From assembly GCA_026416815.1 (NCBI GenBank), contig JAOAEJ010000062.1, positions 1 to 64,000 on the forward strand: a stretch of DNA of 64,000 bases, written 5' to 3'. Of this stretch, positions 52,443-61,945 are shown one piece after another (the first letter of the stretch is position 1; the number at the start of each line of letters is the position of its first letter). The stretch comes from Clostridia bacterium (GTDB lineage Bacteria; Bacillota; Clostridia; Acetivibrionales; DSM-2933). The translations under genes were made by a program, and so were the position numbers. The notes beneath the pieces were generated by a model. The model was not told the origin of the DNA and did no database searches. It was given only the letters and a program-made list of their open reading frames with translations.

Positions 52443-53756
52443 ATGGTGAGTATAAACTTTACTAAATACCGCAGCATCCTTGAAAGATCTGATTTTATTG
52501 AATATATAGGGAAAGTTTCAAAGGTAGTTGGGCTAACAATAGAGTCCAACGGCCCGGAAGTAAATATTGGCGAGCTTTGTACAATACACACTATAAAGAC
52601 TAATAATGTAATTAATGCAGAGGTTGTGGGTTTTAAAGATAACAAGGTATTATTAATGCCTTTAGGAGAGATGAGTGGTGTTGGGCCGGGTAGTACCGTT
52701 ATTGCTACAGGAAGCTATTTGAATGTGCGTGTAGGTAAAGGGTTAATTGGAAGAGTAATAGATGGCATGGGTAACCCCATTGATGAAAAGGGATATATAG
52801 AACCAGAGGATTATTACCCTGTAAATAATCAACCCCCACACCCATTATTAAGAAACAGGATTGCAGATCCTTTACCACTAGGTGTAAAGGCTATCGATGG
52901 GCTCCTAACAATTGGTAAAGGTCAGAGGGTTGGGATATTTGCCGGAAGTGGTGTTGGAAAAAGTACTTTGATGGGTATGATAGCAAGAAATACAAAGGCT
53001 GACATTAATGTTATAGCTTTAATAGGTGAGCGAGGAAGAGAAGTTAGAGAATTTATAGAAAAAGATTTAAAAGAAGAGGGGTTAAGCCGTTCTGTTGTGG
53101 TTGTTGCAACATCGGACCAGCCTGCACTGGTAAGGCAGAAGGGTGCTCTATTAGCTACAGCTATTGCCGAGTACTTTAGAGATCAGGGAAAGGATGTTCT
53201 TTTGCTAATGGATTCCCTTACGCGTTTTGCTATGGCGCAAAGGGAAATAGGGCTGGCGGTAGGAGAGCCTCCTGTGTCAAGAGGATATACACCTTCGGTT
53301 TTTGCACTAATGCCTAAATTGCTTGAACGTGCGGGTAATTCTCAAAGGGGATCAATTACAGGTTTATATACGGTCCTTGTAGATGGAGATGATCTTATGG
53401 AGCCTGTAACCGATACCGCAAGGGGAATCCTTGATGGGCACATAGTACTTTCAAGAGCACTGGCAAATAAAAACCAATATCCGGCTATAGATGTACTGGC
53501 TAGTATTAGCAGGGTTATGTCAGATATTATTACCCCACAGCATAAGGCTATTGCAAATGAGATTAAAAAGGTTATGGCAATATATAGAGAAGCGGAAGAT
53601 TTAATCAATATTGGTGCATATGTAAAAGGAAGCAATGAAAAAATTGACTATGCGATAGATGTAATAGGTGAAATTATAGGGTTTATAGAGCAAGGGACTC
53701 ATGATAATTATAGTTACGATGAGATATTAAATATAATAGAAAATGTACTGGCATAG
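52443..53756 (+). CDS. fliI: Flagellum-specific ATPase FliI
   Basis: 437 residues, F1-beta-like. Walker A GIFAGSGVGKSTLMGMIARN, Walker B GKDVLLLMDSLTRFAMAQRE, PPVSRGYTPSVFALMPKLLE and the VLSRALANKNQYPAIDVLAS signature are present. It energises loading of type III export substrates. The start follows a strong hairpin; GGGGGATAGTGT precedes the ATG. Confidence 0.96.
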   Translation: MVSINFTKYRSILERSDFIEYIGKVSKVVGLTIESNGPEVNIGELCTIHTIKTNNVINAEVVGFKDNKVLLMPLGEMSGVGPGSTVIATGSYLNVRVGKGLIGRVIDGMGNPIDEKGYIEPEDYYPVNNQPPHPLLRNRIADPLPLGVKAIDGLLTIGKGQRVGIFAGSGVGKSTLMGMIARNTKADINVIALIGERGREVREFIEKDLKEEGLSRSVVVVATSDQPALVRQKGALLATAIAEYFRDQGKDVLLLMDSLTRFAMAQREIGLAVGEPPVSRGYTPSVFALMPKLLERAGNSQRGSITGLYTVLVDGDDLMEPVTDTARGILDGHIVLSRALANKNQYPAIDVLASISRVMSDIITPQHKAIANEIKKVMAIYREAEDLINIGAYVKGSNEKIDYAIDVIGEIIGFIEQGTHDNYSYDEILNIIENVLA

Positions 53757-53873
53757 TTTCAATTAGACAATATTGATAGTTGCTTGAATTGGTTAACGCC
53801 ATGGAGGCTTCCACTAAGTATTTTTATTAAACTCTAAATATATAAAATGTCTTTAAAGTGAGTGGTGAATACA

Positions 53874-54335
53874 GTGCCAAAGTTTGTTTTTAAATTGCAG
53901 CCTCTTCTTAATATAAAAACACAAATGGAAGACAGTTTGAAAAATGAATTAGGAAAAGCTACACAAAAGCTTGAGGACGAAAAGAGGGTATTAAAAGGAA
54001 TTGAGCTAGAGCAGGAAACTATAATTAATGAAATAAATATAAAATCTACTCACGGGGTTCTTGTAGAAAAACTTAAGGAGTACAGCACCTATATATCATT
54101 TCTAAAAGATAAGGCTAATTTGCAAAAAGAAAATATAAACCTGGCGCAAAATAATGTCGATAAATATAGAGAACAGTTGATTAAAGTTGTACAAGAAAAA
54201 AAGATACTGGAAAAGCTTAAAGAAAAGCAATACCAAGAATTCTTAAAAGATCAGATGAAGGAAGAGCAAAAACTGAATGACGAAATTGTAAGCTATAAAT
54301 ATACTGATAAATTAACGGGAGATGGAAATGGCTAA
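53874..54335 (+). CDS. fliJ: Flagellar export protein FliJ
   Basis: 153 residues, almost entirely coiled coil. FVFKLQPLLNIKTQMEDSLK is the FliJ N-terminal pattern, followed by Lys/Glu-rich helices. FliJ is the central stalk of the export ATPase. The GTG at 53874 (MPKFVFKLQPLL) is preferred over GTG codons at 53862 and 53865, as family members start with this segment and GGTGA lies just upstream. It overlaps the next gene by eight bases. Confidence 0.88.
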   Translation: MPKFVFKLQPLLNIKTQMEDSLKNELGKATQKLEDEKRVLKGIELEQETIINEINIKSTHGVLVEKLKEYSTYISFLKDKANLQKENINLAQNNVDKYREQLIKVVQEKKILEKLKEKQYQEFLKDQMKEEQKLNDEIVSYKYTDKLTGDGNG

Positions 54336-55203
54336 TAGTAATCAGGAAGCAAGTAATCAAAATACAACCCCTAAGATAGAGCAATCCCCTAAAATACAAA
54401 AAAATAATAATAAAAAAGAAGGAAAAGGAAAGCTGCTTTATGGCGTTCTTGCATTTTTAACTGCTATTGTCATTATGGCTATTGTTTTTGGCGGTGTTTT
54501 TTATATAGTAGTTAGCAATAACGTGAACGGAATTGGTGAGAAATATAGAAAAGATATTCAGAGCATACCGGTTTTGAAAATGGCTCTTCCCAAAGTTAAA
54601 GATCCCGATGACGATAAGTATTTAACCGAATCGGAGGTTAGAAACAAATACAGGAGCTTGAGGAAAGACAAATCTGAATTAACTACACAATTAGAGGAAG
54701 CAAAAAAGAAGGCTGTAGAACTACAAAAGCAGATTGATGAGCTTACTAAAGTAAAAGCAGAAAATGAAAAGATTAAGAAAGATATGGAGTTTTTAAAAGC
54801 TCAGATTGAGAATGAGAAAAAACAGTTGGCCGAAGATAAAAAGAAAATCGACGAACTAGTCGCTGCTGGAGATAAGAATGGGTTTAAAGAATACTTTGAA
54901 AAAGTAGATAAAGATACTGCTCAGAAATTATATGCACAGATAGTTCAAGAACAGAAAATAAGTGAAGAAGCAAAAAAATTCACTCAGATATATGAAAACA
55001 TGGAGCCCGCTTCTGCCGCAGGCATATTTGAGCAAATGGGCGATACTAAACTAGACCTAGTGATTGAGATAATGAAAGCTATGAAAAAGGAAACATCGTC
55101 ACAAGTACTAGCAGAAATGACCCCTGATTTTGCAGGGAAAGTTACTGAAAAACTTTCTAAACTGTATTTAAATAAGGATAACTCCACGAAAAAATCAAAT
55201 TAA
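54328..55203 (+). CDS. ylxF: YlxF/MotE-like flagellar protein with MgtE-N-like domain
   Basis: 291 residues. A charged cytoplasmic N-terminus is followed by one membrane helix (LLYGVLAFLTAIVIMAIVFG), a long coiled coil (about 105-190) and a C-terminal helical domain resembling MgtE_N (YENMEPASAAGIFEQMGDTK, MKKETSSQVLAEMTPDFAGK). B. subtilis has YlxF between fliJ and fliK. MotE, of the same architecture, is a motor chaperone in alphaproteobacteria. The ATG at 54328 is better spaced from GGGAG than the one at 54322. Confidence 0.82.
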   Translation: MANSNQEASNQNTTPKIEQSPKIQKNNNKKEGKGKLLYGVLAFLTAIVIMAIVFGGVFYIVVSNNVNGIGEKYRKDIQSIPVLKMALPKVKDPDDDKYLTESEVRNKYRSLRKDKSELTTQLEEAKKKAVELQKQIDELTKVKAENEKIKKDMEFLKAQIENEKKQLAEDKKKIDELVAAGDKNGFKEYFEKVDKDTAQKLYAQIVQEQKISEEAKKFTQIYENMEPASAAGIFEQMGDTKLDLVIEIMKAMKKETSSQVLAEMTPDFAGKVTEKLSKLYLNKDNSTKKSN

Positions 55204-55264
55204 GGTATGGACCCGATATAAAAGGGTTTATATAAATTGCTATAAGAATCAGAAAGGTGGTGAA

Positions 55265-56929
55265 ATGATGATTACTCAAAGTAGTATGTTGGACTTTATT
55301 TTGAAAACGCCAAGCAGCACATCTGAAACCAGGAATCAAAAGAGTCTAAACAATAACTCATTCCCAAAGTTCAACGATATACTTAACAACACAGTAGGCA
55401 AAGCAACTAGAAGTAATAACGATTATAACAAACCTGCAAAAAGTGAAACCACAGTAGCCTCTAATAACAAAGAATTTAGTAAAAAAGAACTTAGTAGAAG
55501 AGAACCTATTAAAGCCTTTAGGGAAATTGCGAAAAGTAGCACAAAAGGAAATGAGTTCAAAAAAGTTACTGGAGATGCCAAAGGAAACACTTCTGGAAAT
55601 ATGGAAGAGATATCTAATGAGGAAATGGATAAGGATATTAAGGTAGAAGTTGTAACTAATGTACTTGCTGAAGTTTTGGGCGTTAGTGCGGAGGACTTAA
55701 TAAAATCCTTAACCAGTTTAGGTATTAATCCCGAAGATATTGCAGATAGTTCTAAACTTAATGATGTTATAAACAGATTATCCGAGGCTATGGGATTAAG
55801 CACTCAGCAAAAAGAGGCACTCACTGAGATTCTAAGTTCCATCAACAAAATAGCAGACTCTTCATTAAAAGACTTGCAAACCAGTGAGAAAAAGGCTGAG
55901 TTTGAAATTAGCGCTACTAATACTAAGCCTGAAAAAGAAGACGCTGAAAGCGATTGGGTTAAGTTAGATAATCCAAATATTCAGGTAATTAAAGAAAAAA
56001 ATCATTCTCAGAATCTATCCCAGATGGCTGCTATGGTTAAAGCTAAGTTAGAAGATATTGCTAACAAATTGCAAGTAAATCCACAAGCTGTAATAAGCGA
56101 TATAACTGAAAAAGTTATTGATATTTCGGAACAAATTGAATTGAACGGTACAGCTATGGAAGAGACTCCGGTAGATGATGTAAAAGCTGTTTCACAAGAG
56201 TCTACAAAGAATGATAAAGATAGCGAAAGTAATGGAGAAGCAGCAGATTCCGAAAAGCAGCCGGATCAAACACAATATATAAAAGTGCCTACTGCTAAAG
56301 AAGAGAAAGATACACAAATTGGGGCTAAGTTTGATTCAAGTTTGGTTTCTTCACAAACTAATAAAGCTGTGGAAACAGGCACTACTGAGATTAAGATTGA
56401 GCAAGTTAATAATACTGTAGCTAATAACCAAACTCAAAAATTTACTGAGACTAAAGAAGTACCAAAACTACAAAGAGAAGTTAATATTCCTAAAAATGAG
56501 CTTATTAATCAAGTAGTTGAAAAAGCTAAGGTTATAGTAGGTGCTGAAAAGTCAGAAATGATAATGGAATTAAAACCGGAAAGTCTCGGTAAACTTGCAC
56601 TGAAAATTGTAACAGAAAGAGGAATGGTTGTTGCTAAGTTTATAGCTGAAAATCAGCAGGTAAAAGAAATAATTGAGACAAACATGCAGCTTTTAAAGGA
56701 TACGCTAAAGGAACAGGGATTAACTGTACAAGGATTCAGTGTATCAGTAGGTCAGGATTCATACAGAGGGTTCAATAGGAATACAGAGTTTGGCAACCAA
56801 ACCAAAAAAGGTGATGGTAAGGATGATATTAGCGGCATAAGTGTCGTTGGGGCTAAAGAAGTATCTGAAAGTATTCAAAATGCAAACCCATATGACTCTA
56901 GCGAAAGCAAAATCAATTTAACTGCCTAA
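55265..56929 (+). CDS. fliK: Flagellar hook-length control protein FliK
   Basis: 554 residues. A long, low-complexity, Ser/Lys/Glu-rich N-terminal and middle region (the molecular ruler) precedes the conserved Flg_hook domain (about 425-510; MIMELKPESLGKLALKIVTE, VKEIIETNMQLLKDTLKEQG, LTVQGFSVSVG). FliK switches the export apparatus from hook to filament substrates. Two ATG codons (55265, 55268) follow AAAGGTGG. Confidence 0.92.
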   Translation: MMITQSSMLDFILKTPSSTSETRNQKSLNNNSFPKFNDILNNTVGKATRSNNDYNKPAKSETTVASNNKEFSKKELSRREPIKAFREIAKSSTKGNEFKKVTGDAKGNTSGNMEEISNEEMDKDIKVEVVTNVLAEVLGVSAEDLIKSLTSLGINPEDIADSSKLNDVINRLSEAMGLSTQQKEALTEILSSINKIADSSLKDLQTSEKKAEFEISATNTKPEKEDAESDWVKLDNPNIQVIKEKNHSQNLSQMAAMVKAKLEDIANKLQVNPQAVISDITEKVIDISEQIELNGTAMEETPVDDVKAVSQESTKNDKDSESNGEAADSEKQPDQTQYIKVPTAKEEKDTQIGAKFDSSLVSSQTNKAVETGTTEIKIEQVNNTVANNQTQKFTETKEVPKLQREVNIPKNELINQVVEKAKVIVGAEKSEMIMELKPESLGKLALKIVTERGMVVAKFIAENQQVKEIIETNMQLLKDTLKEQGLTVQGFSVSVGQDSYRGFNRNTEFGNQTKKGDGKDDISGISVVGAKEVSESIQNANPYDSSESKINLTA

Positions 56930-57006
56930 CCCTAAATGGATATACAAGTTTATAGAAATTGAGTTTAAGTGTTTATACAAAGTCTAACAAATGGGGGTGA
57001 TTTGCG

Positions 57007-57843
57007 ATGGGAGTAAATGAGATTAATAATCAAAAGACAATTCAACAGATTATTGATAGTACATCAACCAGCTCTAAAGGAAGAAATACTGGTGCGCTAG
57101 GTAAAGATGACTTTTTAAACTTGTTAATTACCCAACTTAAGTATCAGGATCCTTTGAAGCCAGTAGAAGATAAAGAATTTATCGGTCAAATGGCTCAATT
57201 CAGTTCACTAGAACAAATGCAGAATATGAACAGCAGCCTATCCCAGTCACAAGCCTTTACACTTATCGGTAAAAATATTACAGCTAATATTGCCGATGCA
57301 AACACCAGTGAATTAAAAGCTATTACAGGTGAGGTTACAAGTGTTAAAGTAAATAAAGGCAAGATATATGTAGTTGTTAAAGGTGAAGATGTTCCGGTTG
57401 ATAGAATTACTAACGTAACTGAAGGCGGTAAATCCGAGCAGGCATCAAAAATTCATGAATATACAAACTTGATCGGCTTTGATGTAAAAGGTTGTGTTTA
57501 TGATCCTGAAACTGCGAATGTTATACCAGTAAATGGAGTCGTTAAGGAGCTGAGCAAAGGGCAATATGAGGATTATGCTGTCATGGATGGAGTAGAAGTA
57601 AATATTGCAGACTTCGAACCTGCTATACCTTCAGCTGACATTGCATTCAGAAAAAGCTACCTTGAGAATAACAAAGGAAAGACCGTATCAGTTGTAATCA
57701 CAAATGAGCAAAGTGGTCAAAAAGTTCCTGTAAGCGCGGTACTAAGAGACTATAGCATCACAGCAGAAGGCAAAATAACAGCTACTTTAGACCAACTGAA
57801 TGTTCCTGTTGATAGCATAATAAAAATTGTACCCGCAAAATAG
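57007..57843 (+). CDS. flgD: Flagellar hook capping protein FlgD
   Basis: 278 residues. LGKDDFLNLLITQLKYQDPL and FIGQMAQFSSLEQMQNMNSS are the diagnostic FlgD N-terminus, followed by two beta domains (about 85-275). It is longer than the about 140-residue B. subtilis FlgD. It caps the growing hook. GGGGGTGA precedes the ATG. Confidence 0.94.
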   Translation: MGVNEINNQKTIQQIIDSTSTSSKGRNTGALGKDDFLNLLITQLKYQDPLKPVEDKEFIGQMAQFSSLEQMQNMNSSLSQSQAFTLIGKNITANIADANTSELKAITGEVTSVKVNKGKIYVVVKGEDVPVDRITNVTEGGKSEQASKIHEYTNLIGFDVKGCVYDPETANVIPVNGVVKELSKGQYEDYAVMDGVEVNIADFEPAIPSADIAFRKSYLENNKGKTVSVVITNEQSGQKVPVSAVLRDYSITAEGKITATLDQLNVPVDSIIKIVPAK

Positions 57844-57916
57844 GGATAATGTGTTAAGTACTAGTTAAAGGGTAATTTGACTGCGATACTTCTAGTTGTA
57901 GAAAGAAGGTGTTTAT

Positions 57917-58303
57917 ATGGTAGTCAACAACCGCTATTTAAATAATATCAATAGGATTGTAAGTGAACGCACAGTCCAAACCGGCCAAAAAACAATAAAT
58001 CAGCAAGATGATTTTGACAAAATATTAAAAAGCAAAATCAATGAAAATACCGGATTAAAATTTTCAAAGCATGCCGAACTTAGGTTGAAAGCAAGAAATA
58101 TAAACCTTACTGAAAACCAAAAAGAAAAGATAAACGAAGCTGTAAGTAGGGCAGAAGGTAAGGGAGTAAAGGAATCATTAGTTCTAATGGACAATCTAGC
58201 CTTTGTTGTTAACGTAAAGAATAAGACGGTAATAACAGCTGTAAGCAGCAATGAATTAAAGGATAATGTGTTTACAAATATTGATGGTGCGGTGTTTGCA
58301 TAA
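57917..58303 (+). CDS. Flagellar operon protein, TIGR02530 family
   Basis: 128 residues. FSKHAELRLKARNINLTENQ, INEAVSRAEGKGVKESLVLM and NKTVITAVSSNELKDNVFTN match the TIGR02530 'flagellar operon protein' family found between flgD and flgE in Firmicutes and spirochaetes. Its exact role is not settled. AGAAGG precedes the ATG. Confidence 0.87.
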   Translation: MVVNNRYLNNINRIVSERTVQTGQKTINQQDDFDKILKSKINENTGLKFSKHAELRLKARNINLTENQKEKINEAVSRAEGKGVKESLVLMDNLAFVVNVKNKTVITAVSSNELKDNVFTNIDGAVFA

Positions 58304-58366
58304 TTTAAAAGAATGGTTAAAGAATACGTAAAAAATGTCGATATTTAAATTAGTCAAAATAAGACT

Positions 58367-58462
58367 GTAGCTGGACCCTTTCGGGAGGCTACCTATTCCG
58401 GACTGACTGAAGGAATAGTATATGGACTGATGTTTTCCCTGTGGGAAAATTACTGAAGGAGG
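58367..58462 (+). ncRNA. Three-hairpin structured leader before flgE (candidate)
   Basis: Stem 1: GTAGC (58367-58371) with GCTAC (58388-58392), enclosing CCC/GGG. Stem 2 starts at the very next base: CTATTCC (58393-58399) with GGAATAG (58412-58418). Stem 3: TTTTCCC (58433-58439) with GGGAAAA (58443-58449). GGAC occurs at 58373, 58400 and 58424 (the last two as GGACTGA), and a GGA forms part of the AGGAGG at 58457-58462. The pattern looks like a protein-binding translational leader, for which CsrA is the best-known reader of such GGA motifs. It matches no RNA family I recognise. Confidence 0.6.
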
Positions 58463-58472
58463 TCGTTTCGTT

Positions 58473-59798
58473 ATGATGAGATCAATGTTTTCCGGTGTTT
58501 CCGGTCTTAGAGCACACCAAACAAGAATGGATGTTATAGGTAATAACGTTGCTAACGTTAATACAGTTGGTTTTAAATCAGGAAGGGTTACTTTTCAAGA
58601 GGTATTTAACCAGACCCTTAAGGGTGCTAGTGCTCCGGATGCAACCAGCGGCAGAGGGGGAGCAAACCCTATGCAGGTAGGTCTCGGTATTGGCGTGGGG
58701 GCTGTCGATACAATAATGACAAGAGGAAGCCTACAGAGAACAGATAACCCTACTGACTTATCTATTGAGGGCGATGGCTTTTTTATTGTAAAAGGCGGTA
58801 AAGCGGATACATTTAGATTTACAAGAGCAGGAAACTTTGGGATTGATAAGCTTGGTAACCTTGTAACCGGAAGCGGTATGAGCGTATACGGCTGGCAATC
58901 ATATACTAGAAACAATGATGGATCCTATGAGTTTGATACTGAGAGACAAGTAAGTGGAATTAATCTATATTCAGATAATGAAGGGAACGGAAACAAGAGG
59001 ATAATAGCTGCAAAAGCTACATCACAAGCTGCATTTGCAGGAAATCTTGCTTCATATAAAGACGTTGTTTCATCACCTGCTGCAGGCAATGTTCAATTTT
59101 CAGTACCCGTTACCGTTTATGATTCTCTTGGACAGGATCACAAAATCACCGTTAACTTCTGGAAAACAGCTGTTGCCTCAGGGGCAAGTACTACTTGGAC
59201 GTGGCAGATAGATGGGGGAGGAAATGCAACACCGTCGGTAGCGACAGGTACACTACAGTTTGGTGTTGACGGTAAACTGGCATCTACTTCATCCGGTCCT
59301 GTATTTCCTATTACATTAACTCCTGTGGCTTCAAGTGTAGGAGTGGGCCCGTTTGCTGTATCCTTTGATTTTGCAAAATTAACGCAATTTGCTTCAGATT
59401 CATCGGCAAAGCCAATTAATATAGATGGCTACCCAACAGGAAATCTTGTAACATTCAATATCGGTGGCGACGGAATAATAACCGGTATATACAGTAACGG
59501 ACAACAGCAGCCGCTTGGGATGTTAGGCTTAGCAAGTTTTGAAAACCCAGCAGGGTTACAAAAGGTCGGAGACAACATGTTTATACCTACTACTAACTCC
59601 GGGGACTTTAAAAAAGCATTAAAAGCAGGGGCGGAAGGTGTAGGTACATTAAATCCAGGTACTCTGGAAATGTCAAATGTGGATCTGTCAAGGGAGTTTA
59701 CCGATATGATAGTAACACAAAGGGGCTTCCAAGCAAACAGTAGAATAATTACAACATCAGATGAAATGCTACAGGAACTGGTTAATTTGAAGAGATAA
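58473..59798 (+). CDS. flgE: Flagellar hook protein FlgE
   Basis: 441 residues. SMFSGVSGLRAHQTRMDVIG and NNVANVNTVGFKSGRVTFQE at the N-terminus; QRTDNPTDLSIEGDGFFIVK, the D1/D2 beta domains (YDSLGQDHKITVNFWKT) and the C-terminal GTLEMSNVDLSREFTDMIVT, QRGFQANSRIITTSDEMLQE. It is the hook subunit. AGGAGG lies ten bases before the ATG at 58473, directly after a structured leader. Confidence 0.96.
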   Translation: MMRSMFSGVSGLRAHQTRMDVIGNNVANVNTVGFKSGRVTFQEVFNQTLKGASAPDATSGRGGANPMQVGLGIGVGAVDTIMTRGSLQRTDNPTDLSIEGDGFFIVKGGKADTFRFTRAGNFGIDKLGNLVTGSGMSVYGWQSYTRNNDGSYEFDTERQVSGINLYSDNEGNGNKRIIAAKATSQAAFAGNLASYKDVVSSPAAGNVQFSVPVTVYDSLGQDHKITVNFWKTAVASGASTTWTWQIDGGGNATPSVATGTLQFGVDGKLASTSSGPVFPITLTPVASSVGVGPFAVSFDFAKLTQFASDSSAKPINIDGYPTGNLVTFNIGGDGIITGIYSNGQQQPLGMLGLASFENPAGLQKVGDNMFIPTTNSGDFKKALKAGAEGVGTLNPGTLEMSNVDLSREFTDMIVTQRGFQANSRIITTSDEMLQELVNLKR

Positions 59799-59802
59799 TT
59801 TG

Positions 59803-59848
59803 ATACCGTAGGTTGCAAATATTTCTAAAATAGAGCAGCCTACGGTAT
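59803..59848 (+). other. Hairpin after flgE
   Basis: ATACCGTAGG (59803-59812) pairs perfectly with CCTACGGTAT (59839-59848). A second stem, CTGAAAAA/TTTTTCAG (59889-59896/59904-59911), follows. Neither has a U-tract, so full termination is doubtful; partial termination or mRNA end protection is possible. Confidence 0.55.
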
Positions 59849-59996
59849 ATTGATATTATAGGGTAAAATTACATCTTTATGTCCTAACCTGAAAAAAACC
59901 TTATTTTTCAGCAAAAAAGTGAAGTGATCATGTATAATTTTGTAATATTTTAATCAAATTAAAAAATTTCTATTGAGTTTTTGGGGTAAAAATATT

Positions 59997-60203
59997 ATGA
60001 TTAGATTAACACGGTTGAATGGGACGAACTTTGTCCTAAATTGCGAACTGATTGAAACGGTAGAGGCGACACCGGATACGGTGATTTCGACAGTACATGG
60101 CAAAAAGTTGGTTGTATCAGAAGGTGTTGAAGAAGTAGTCGAAAAAGTGATACAATATAAAAGCAAAATATTGTTATCACAAAATGAACTTGCAAATAAG
60201 TAA
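59997..60203 (+). CDS. swrD: Flagellar protein SwrD/FlbD
   Basis: 68 residues. IRLTRLNGTNFVLNCELIET, VEATPDTVISTVHGKKLVVS and VEEVVEKVIQYKSKI are the FlbD/SwrD family. SwrD in B. subtilis raises motor power for swarming and sits between flgE and fliL, as here. The ATG at 59997 has GGGGT nine bases upstream; the frame to 59973 is unsupported. Confidence 0.92.
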   Translation: MIRLTRLNGTNFVLNCELIETVEATPDTVISTVHGKKLVVSEGVEEVVEKVIQYKSKILLSQNELANK

Positions 60204-60431
60204 TTCTAATAATATATTTTTAACGCGGAATACAGTTCTAGGTTAAATACAATTAAAATATCTACTTTTTGATTCGGTATTGATGAATGCTCTTTAAATT
60301 GTTAATGAAGGTAACGCAGTAAGGTGTGTCAATAATAAGTTTAGACTGAACCGTTTATGCACTATCTGCGTAATATCTATCATATTTGTACTTAGATATT
60401 TCTACTCAAAAGATAAAGGGGGCATAAAGCT

Positions 60432-60944
60432 TTGGAGGGTAAAGGAAGTTTTTTTGTATTACTTATTATTGTTGCTGTTCTTACATTAACTCTTGCTGTA
60501 TTGGCAGGATATCTTTTCTTCGTTTCCGGTTCTCCACGGAATACAGTTGAAGTTTCCAAACAAGAGACAACACAAGTTCCAAAAGATGAAGAATTGCAAA
60601 AGTTAGACTTATACGGTGAAAACGGAACAGAAATTCTAACTTTGAAAAAGACTAATGAAAAACAGATTGCAGTTATTACGGTTAATGTTGAATTGAAATA
60701 TTATAAAGAAATTAAGGGCATAAAAGATCCAAAAAGTAAATTGGAATTTTACACTAGCGAAGTAAAAGAATTAATTAGTACTTATTTTCAGAAGATGACC
60801 CTTGATGAGGTAAACGCACCAGAAACAAAAGAGAAAACTGCAAAAGAACTTAAAAACAAGATAAATGATTTGCTGAATGCAAACGAGAAGGAGAAGAAGC
60901 CCATTGTTTACTCAGTTAATTTCGGTAAGTGGTTTCCACAGTAG
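60432..60944 (+). CDS. fliL: Flagellar basal-body-associated protein FliL
   Basis: 170 residues. One membrane helix (FFVLLIIVAVLTLTLAVLAG), then a periplasmic-type domain (EIKGIKDPKSKLEFYTSEVK, ELKNKINDLLNANEKEKKPI) ending VNFGKWFPQ. FliL supports stator function. The TTG at 60432 follows AAAGGGGG. The 228-base gap upstream shows no gene; motA and motB are not in this window, as they are also outside the fla/che operon of B. subtilis. Confidence 0.88.
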   Translation: MEGKGSFFVLLIIVAVLTLTLAVLAGYLFFVSGSPRNTVEVSKQETTQVPKDEELQKLDLYGENGTEILTLKKTNEKQIAVITVNVELKYYKEIKGIKDPKSKLEFYTSEVKELISTYFQKMTLDEVNAPETKEKTAKELKNKINDLLNANEKEKKPIVYSVNFGKWFPQ

Positions 60945-60957
60945 GAGGTGTGAATAA

Positions 60958-61944
60958 ATGGGAGATATTTTATCACAGAGTGAAATAGATGAGCTCCTAA
61001 AAGCACTAAATACTGGCGAAATTGATGTACAGCAAATACAGACCAATACGCAGGAAAAGAAAGTTAAAAATTATAATTTCCGTAAACCTAACAAATTTGC
61101 AAAAGACCACTTAAAAACGCTGCAGTTTATCAATGAGAGTTATGCCAGACTACTGCAGACATTTTTATCAGGATACTTAAGAACATTGGTTCAGGTTGAT
61201 GTTATTACAGTTGATCCATTGCAGTATAGTGAGTTTAGTAACTCCCTATCTAATCCGGCGATATTATCGGTAGTTGATTTTACACCACTAAGTGGTTCAA
61301 TAATAGTTGAAATTTCTCCAAGTATTGCGTATGCCCTTATTGATAGGATACTTGGCGGTAAAGGTTCCGCTATTGAAAAAATTAGGGGTTTTTCCGAAAT
61401 TGAACTTGCGATAGTCGAAAGAATTATTATACAAATACTTAACCTTATGAGAGAGCCTTGGGAGAATGTTATAGCAATAAGACCAAGGTTGGAAAAGATT
61501 GAAACCAACGCTCAATTTGCACAAATCATATCACCTAATGAGATGGTTGCTCTGGTAACCTTGAGTGTAAAGGTTGGGGAAGTAGAAGGAATGGTAAATA
61601 TCTGTATTCCTCACATGGTTGTAGAGCCGATAATGCCAAAGCTTAGCACAAAACTATGGTTCACTACAGTAGAAAAAGAAACAACCAGAGAAACAAAAGA
61701 TGTGATTGAATCAAAGATTCAGAGCACTATAGTTCCAGTAAGAGCTGTATTGGGACAAACAACGGTTTCGGTGAATGATTTCTTGGATTTGCAATGCGGA
61801 GATGTTATTCCTTTGGATACCAATGTAAACGGAAGTGTTGAAATACTAGTAGGAGACCTTTTGAAATTTTATGCAAAACCCGGTGTAAGAAAAAATAAAG
61901 TTGCAGTTAAAATAACTGATGTAGTTAGAAGGGAGGAGGATTAG
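60958..61944 (+). CDS. fliM: Flagellar motor switch protein FliM
   Basis: 328 residues. GDILSQSEIDELLKAL is the CheY-P-binding N-terminal peptide. The CheC-like middle (FINESYARLLQTFLSGYLRT, IVEISPSIAYALIDRILGGK) and the C-terminal SpoA domain (IQSTIVPVRAVLGQTTVSVN, LQCGDVIPLDTNVNGSVEIL) follow. It is the rotor switch ring. GTAGGAGGTG precedes the ATG. Confidence 0.96.
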   Translation: MGDILSQSEIDELLKALNTGEIDVQQIQTNTQEKKVKNYNFRKPNKFAKDHLKTLQFINESYARLLQTFLSGYLRTLVQVDVITVDPLQYSEFSNSLSNPAILSVVDFTPLSGSIIVEISPSIAYALIDRILGGKGSAIEKIRGFSEIELAIVERIIIQILNLMREPWENVIAIRPRLEKIETNAQFAQIISPNEMVALVTLSVKVGEVEGMVNICIPHMVVEPIMPKLSTKLWFTTVEKETTRETKDVIESKIQSTIVPVRAVLGQTTVSVNDFLDLQCGDVIPLDTNVNGSVEILVGDLLKFYAKPGVRKNKVAVKITDVVRREED

Positions 61945-61945
61945 T

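Noticed and set aside
60314..60371. ACGCAG/CTGCGT inverted repeat upstream of fliL
   Set aside because: Only six pairs across a 46-base loop; within chance expectation.
60204..60431. motA/motB expected between swrD and fliL as in some clostridia
   Set aside because: The gap is only 228 bases and holds no coding sequence. The B. subtilis operon also lacks them here, so their absence was not counted as unusual.
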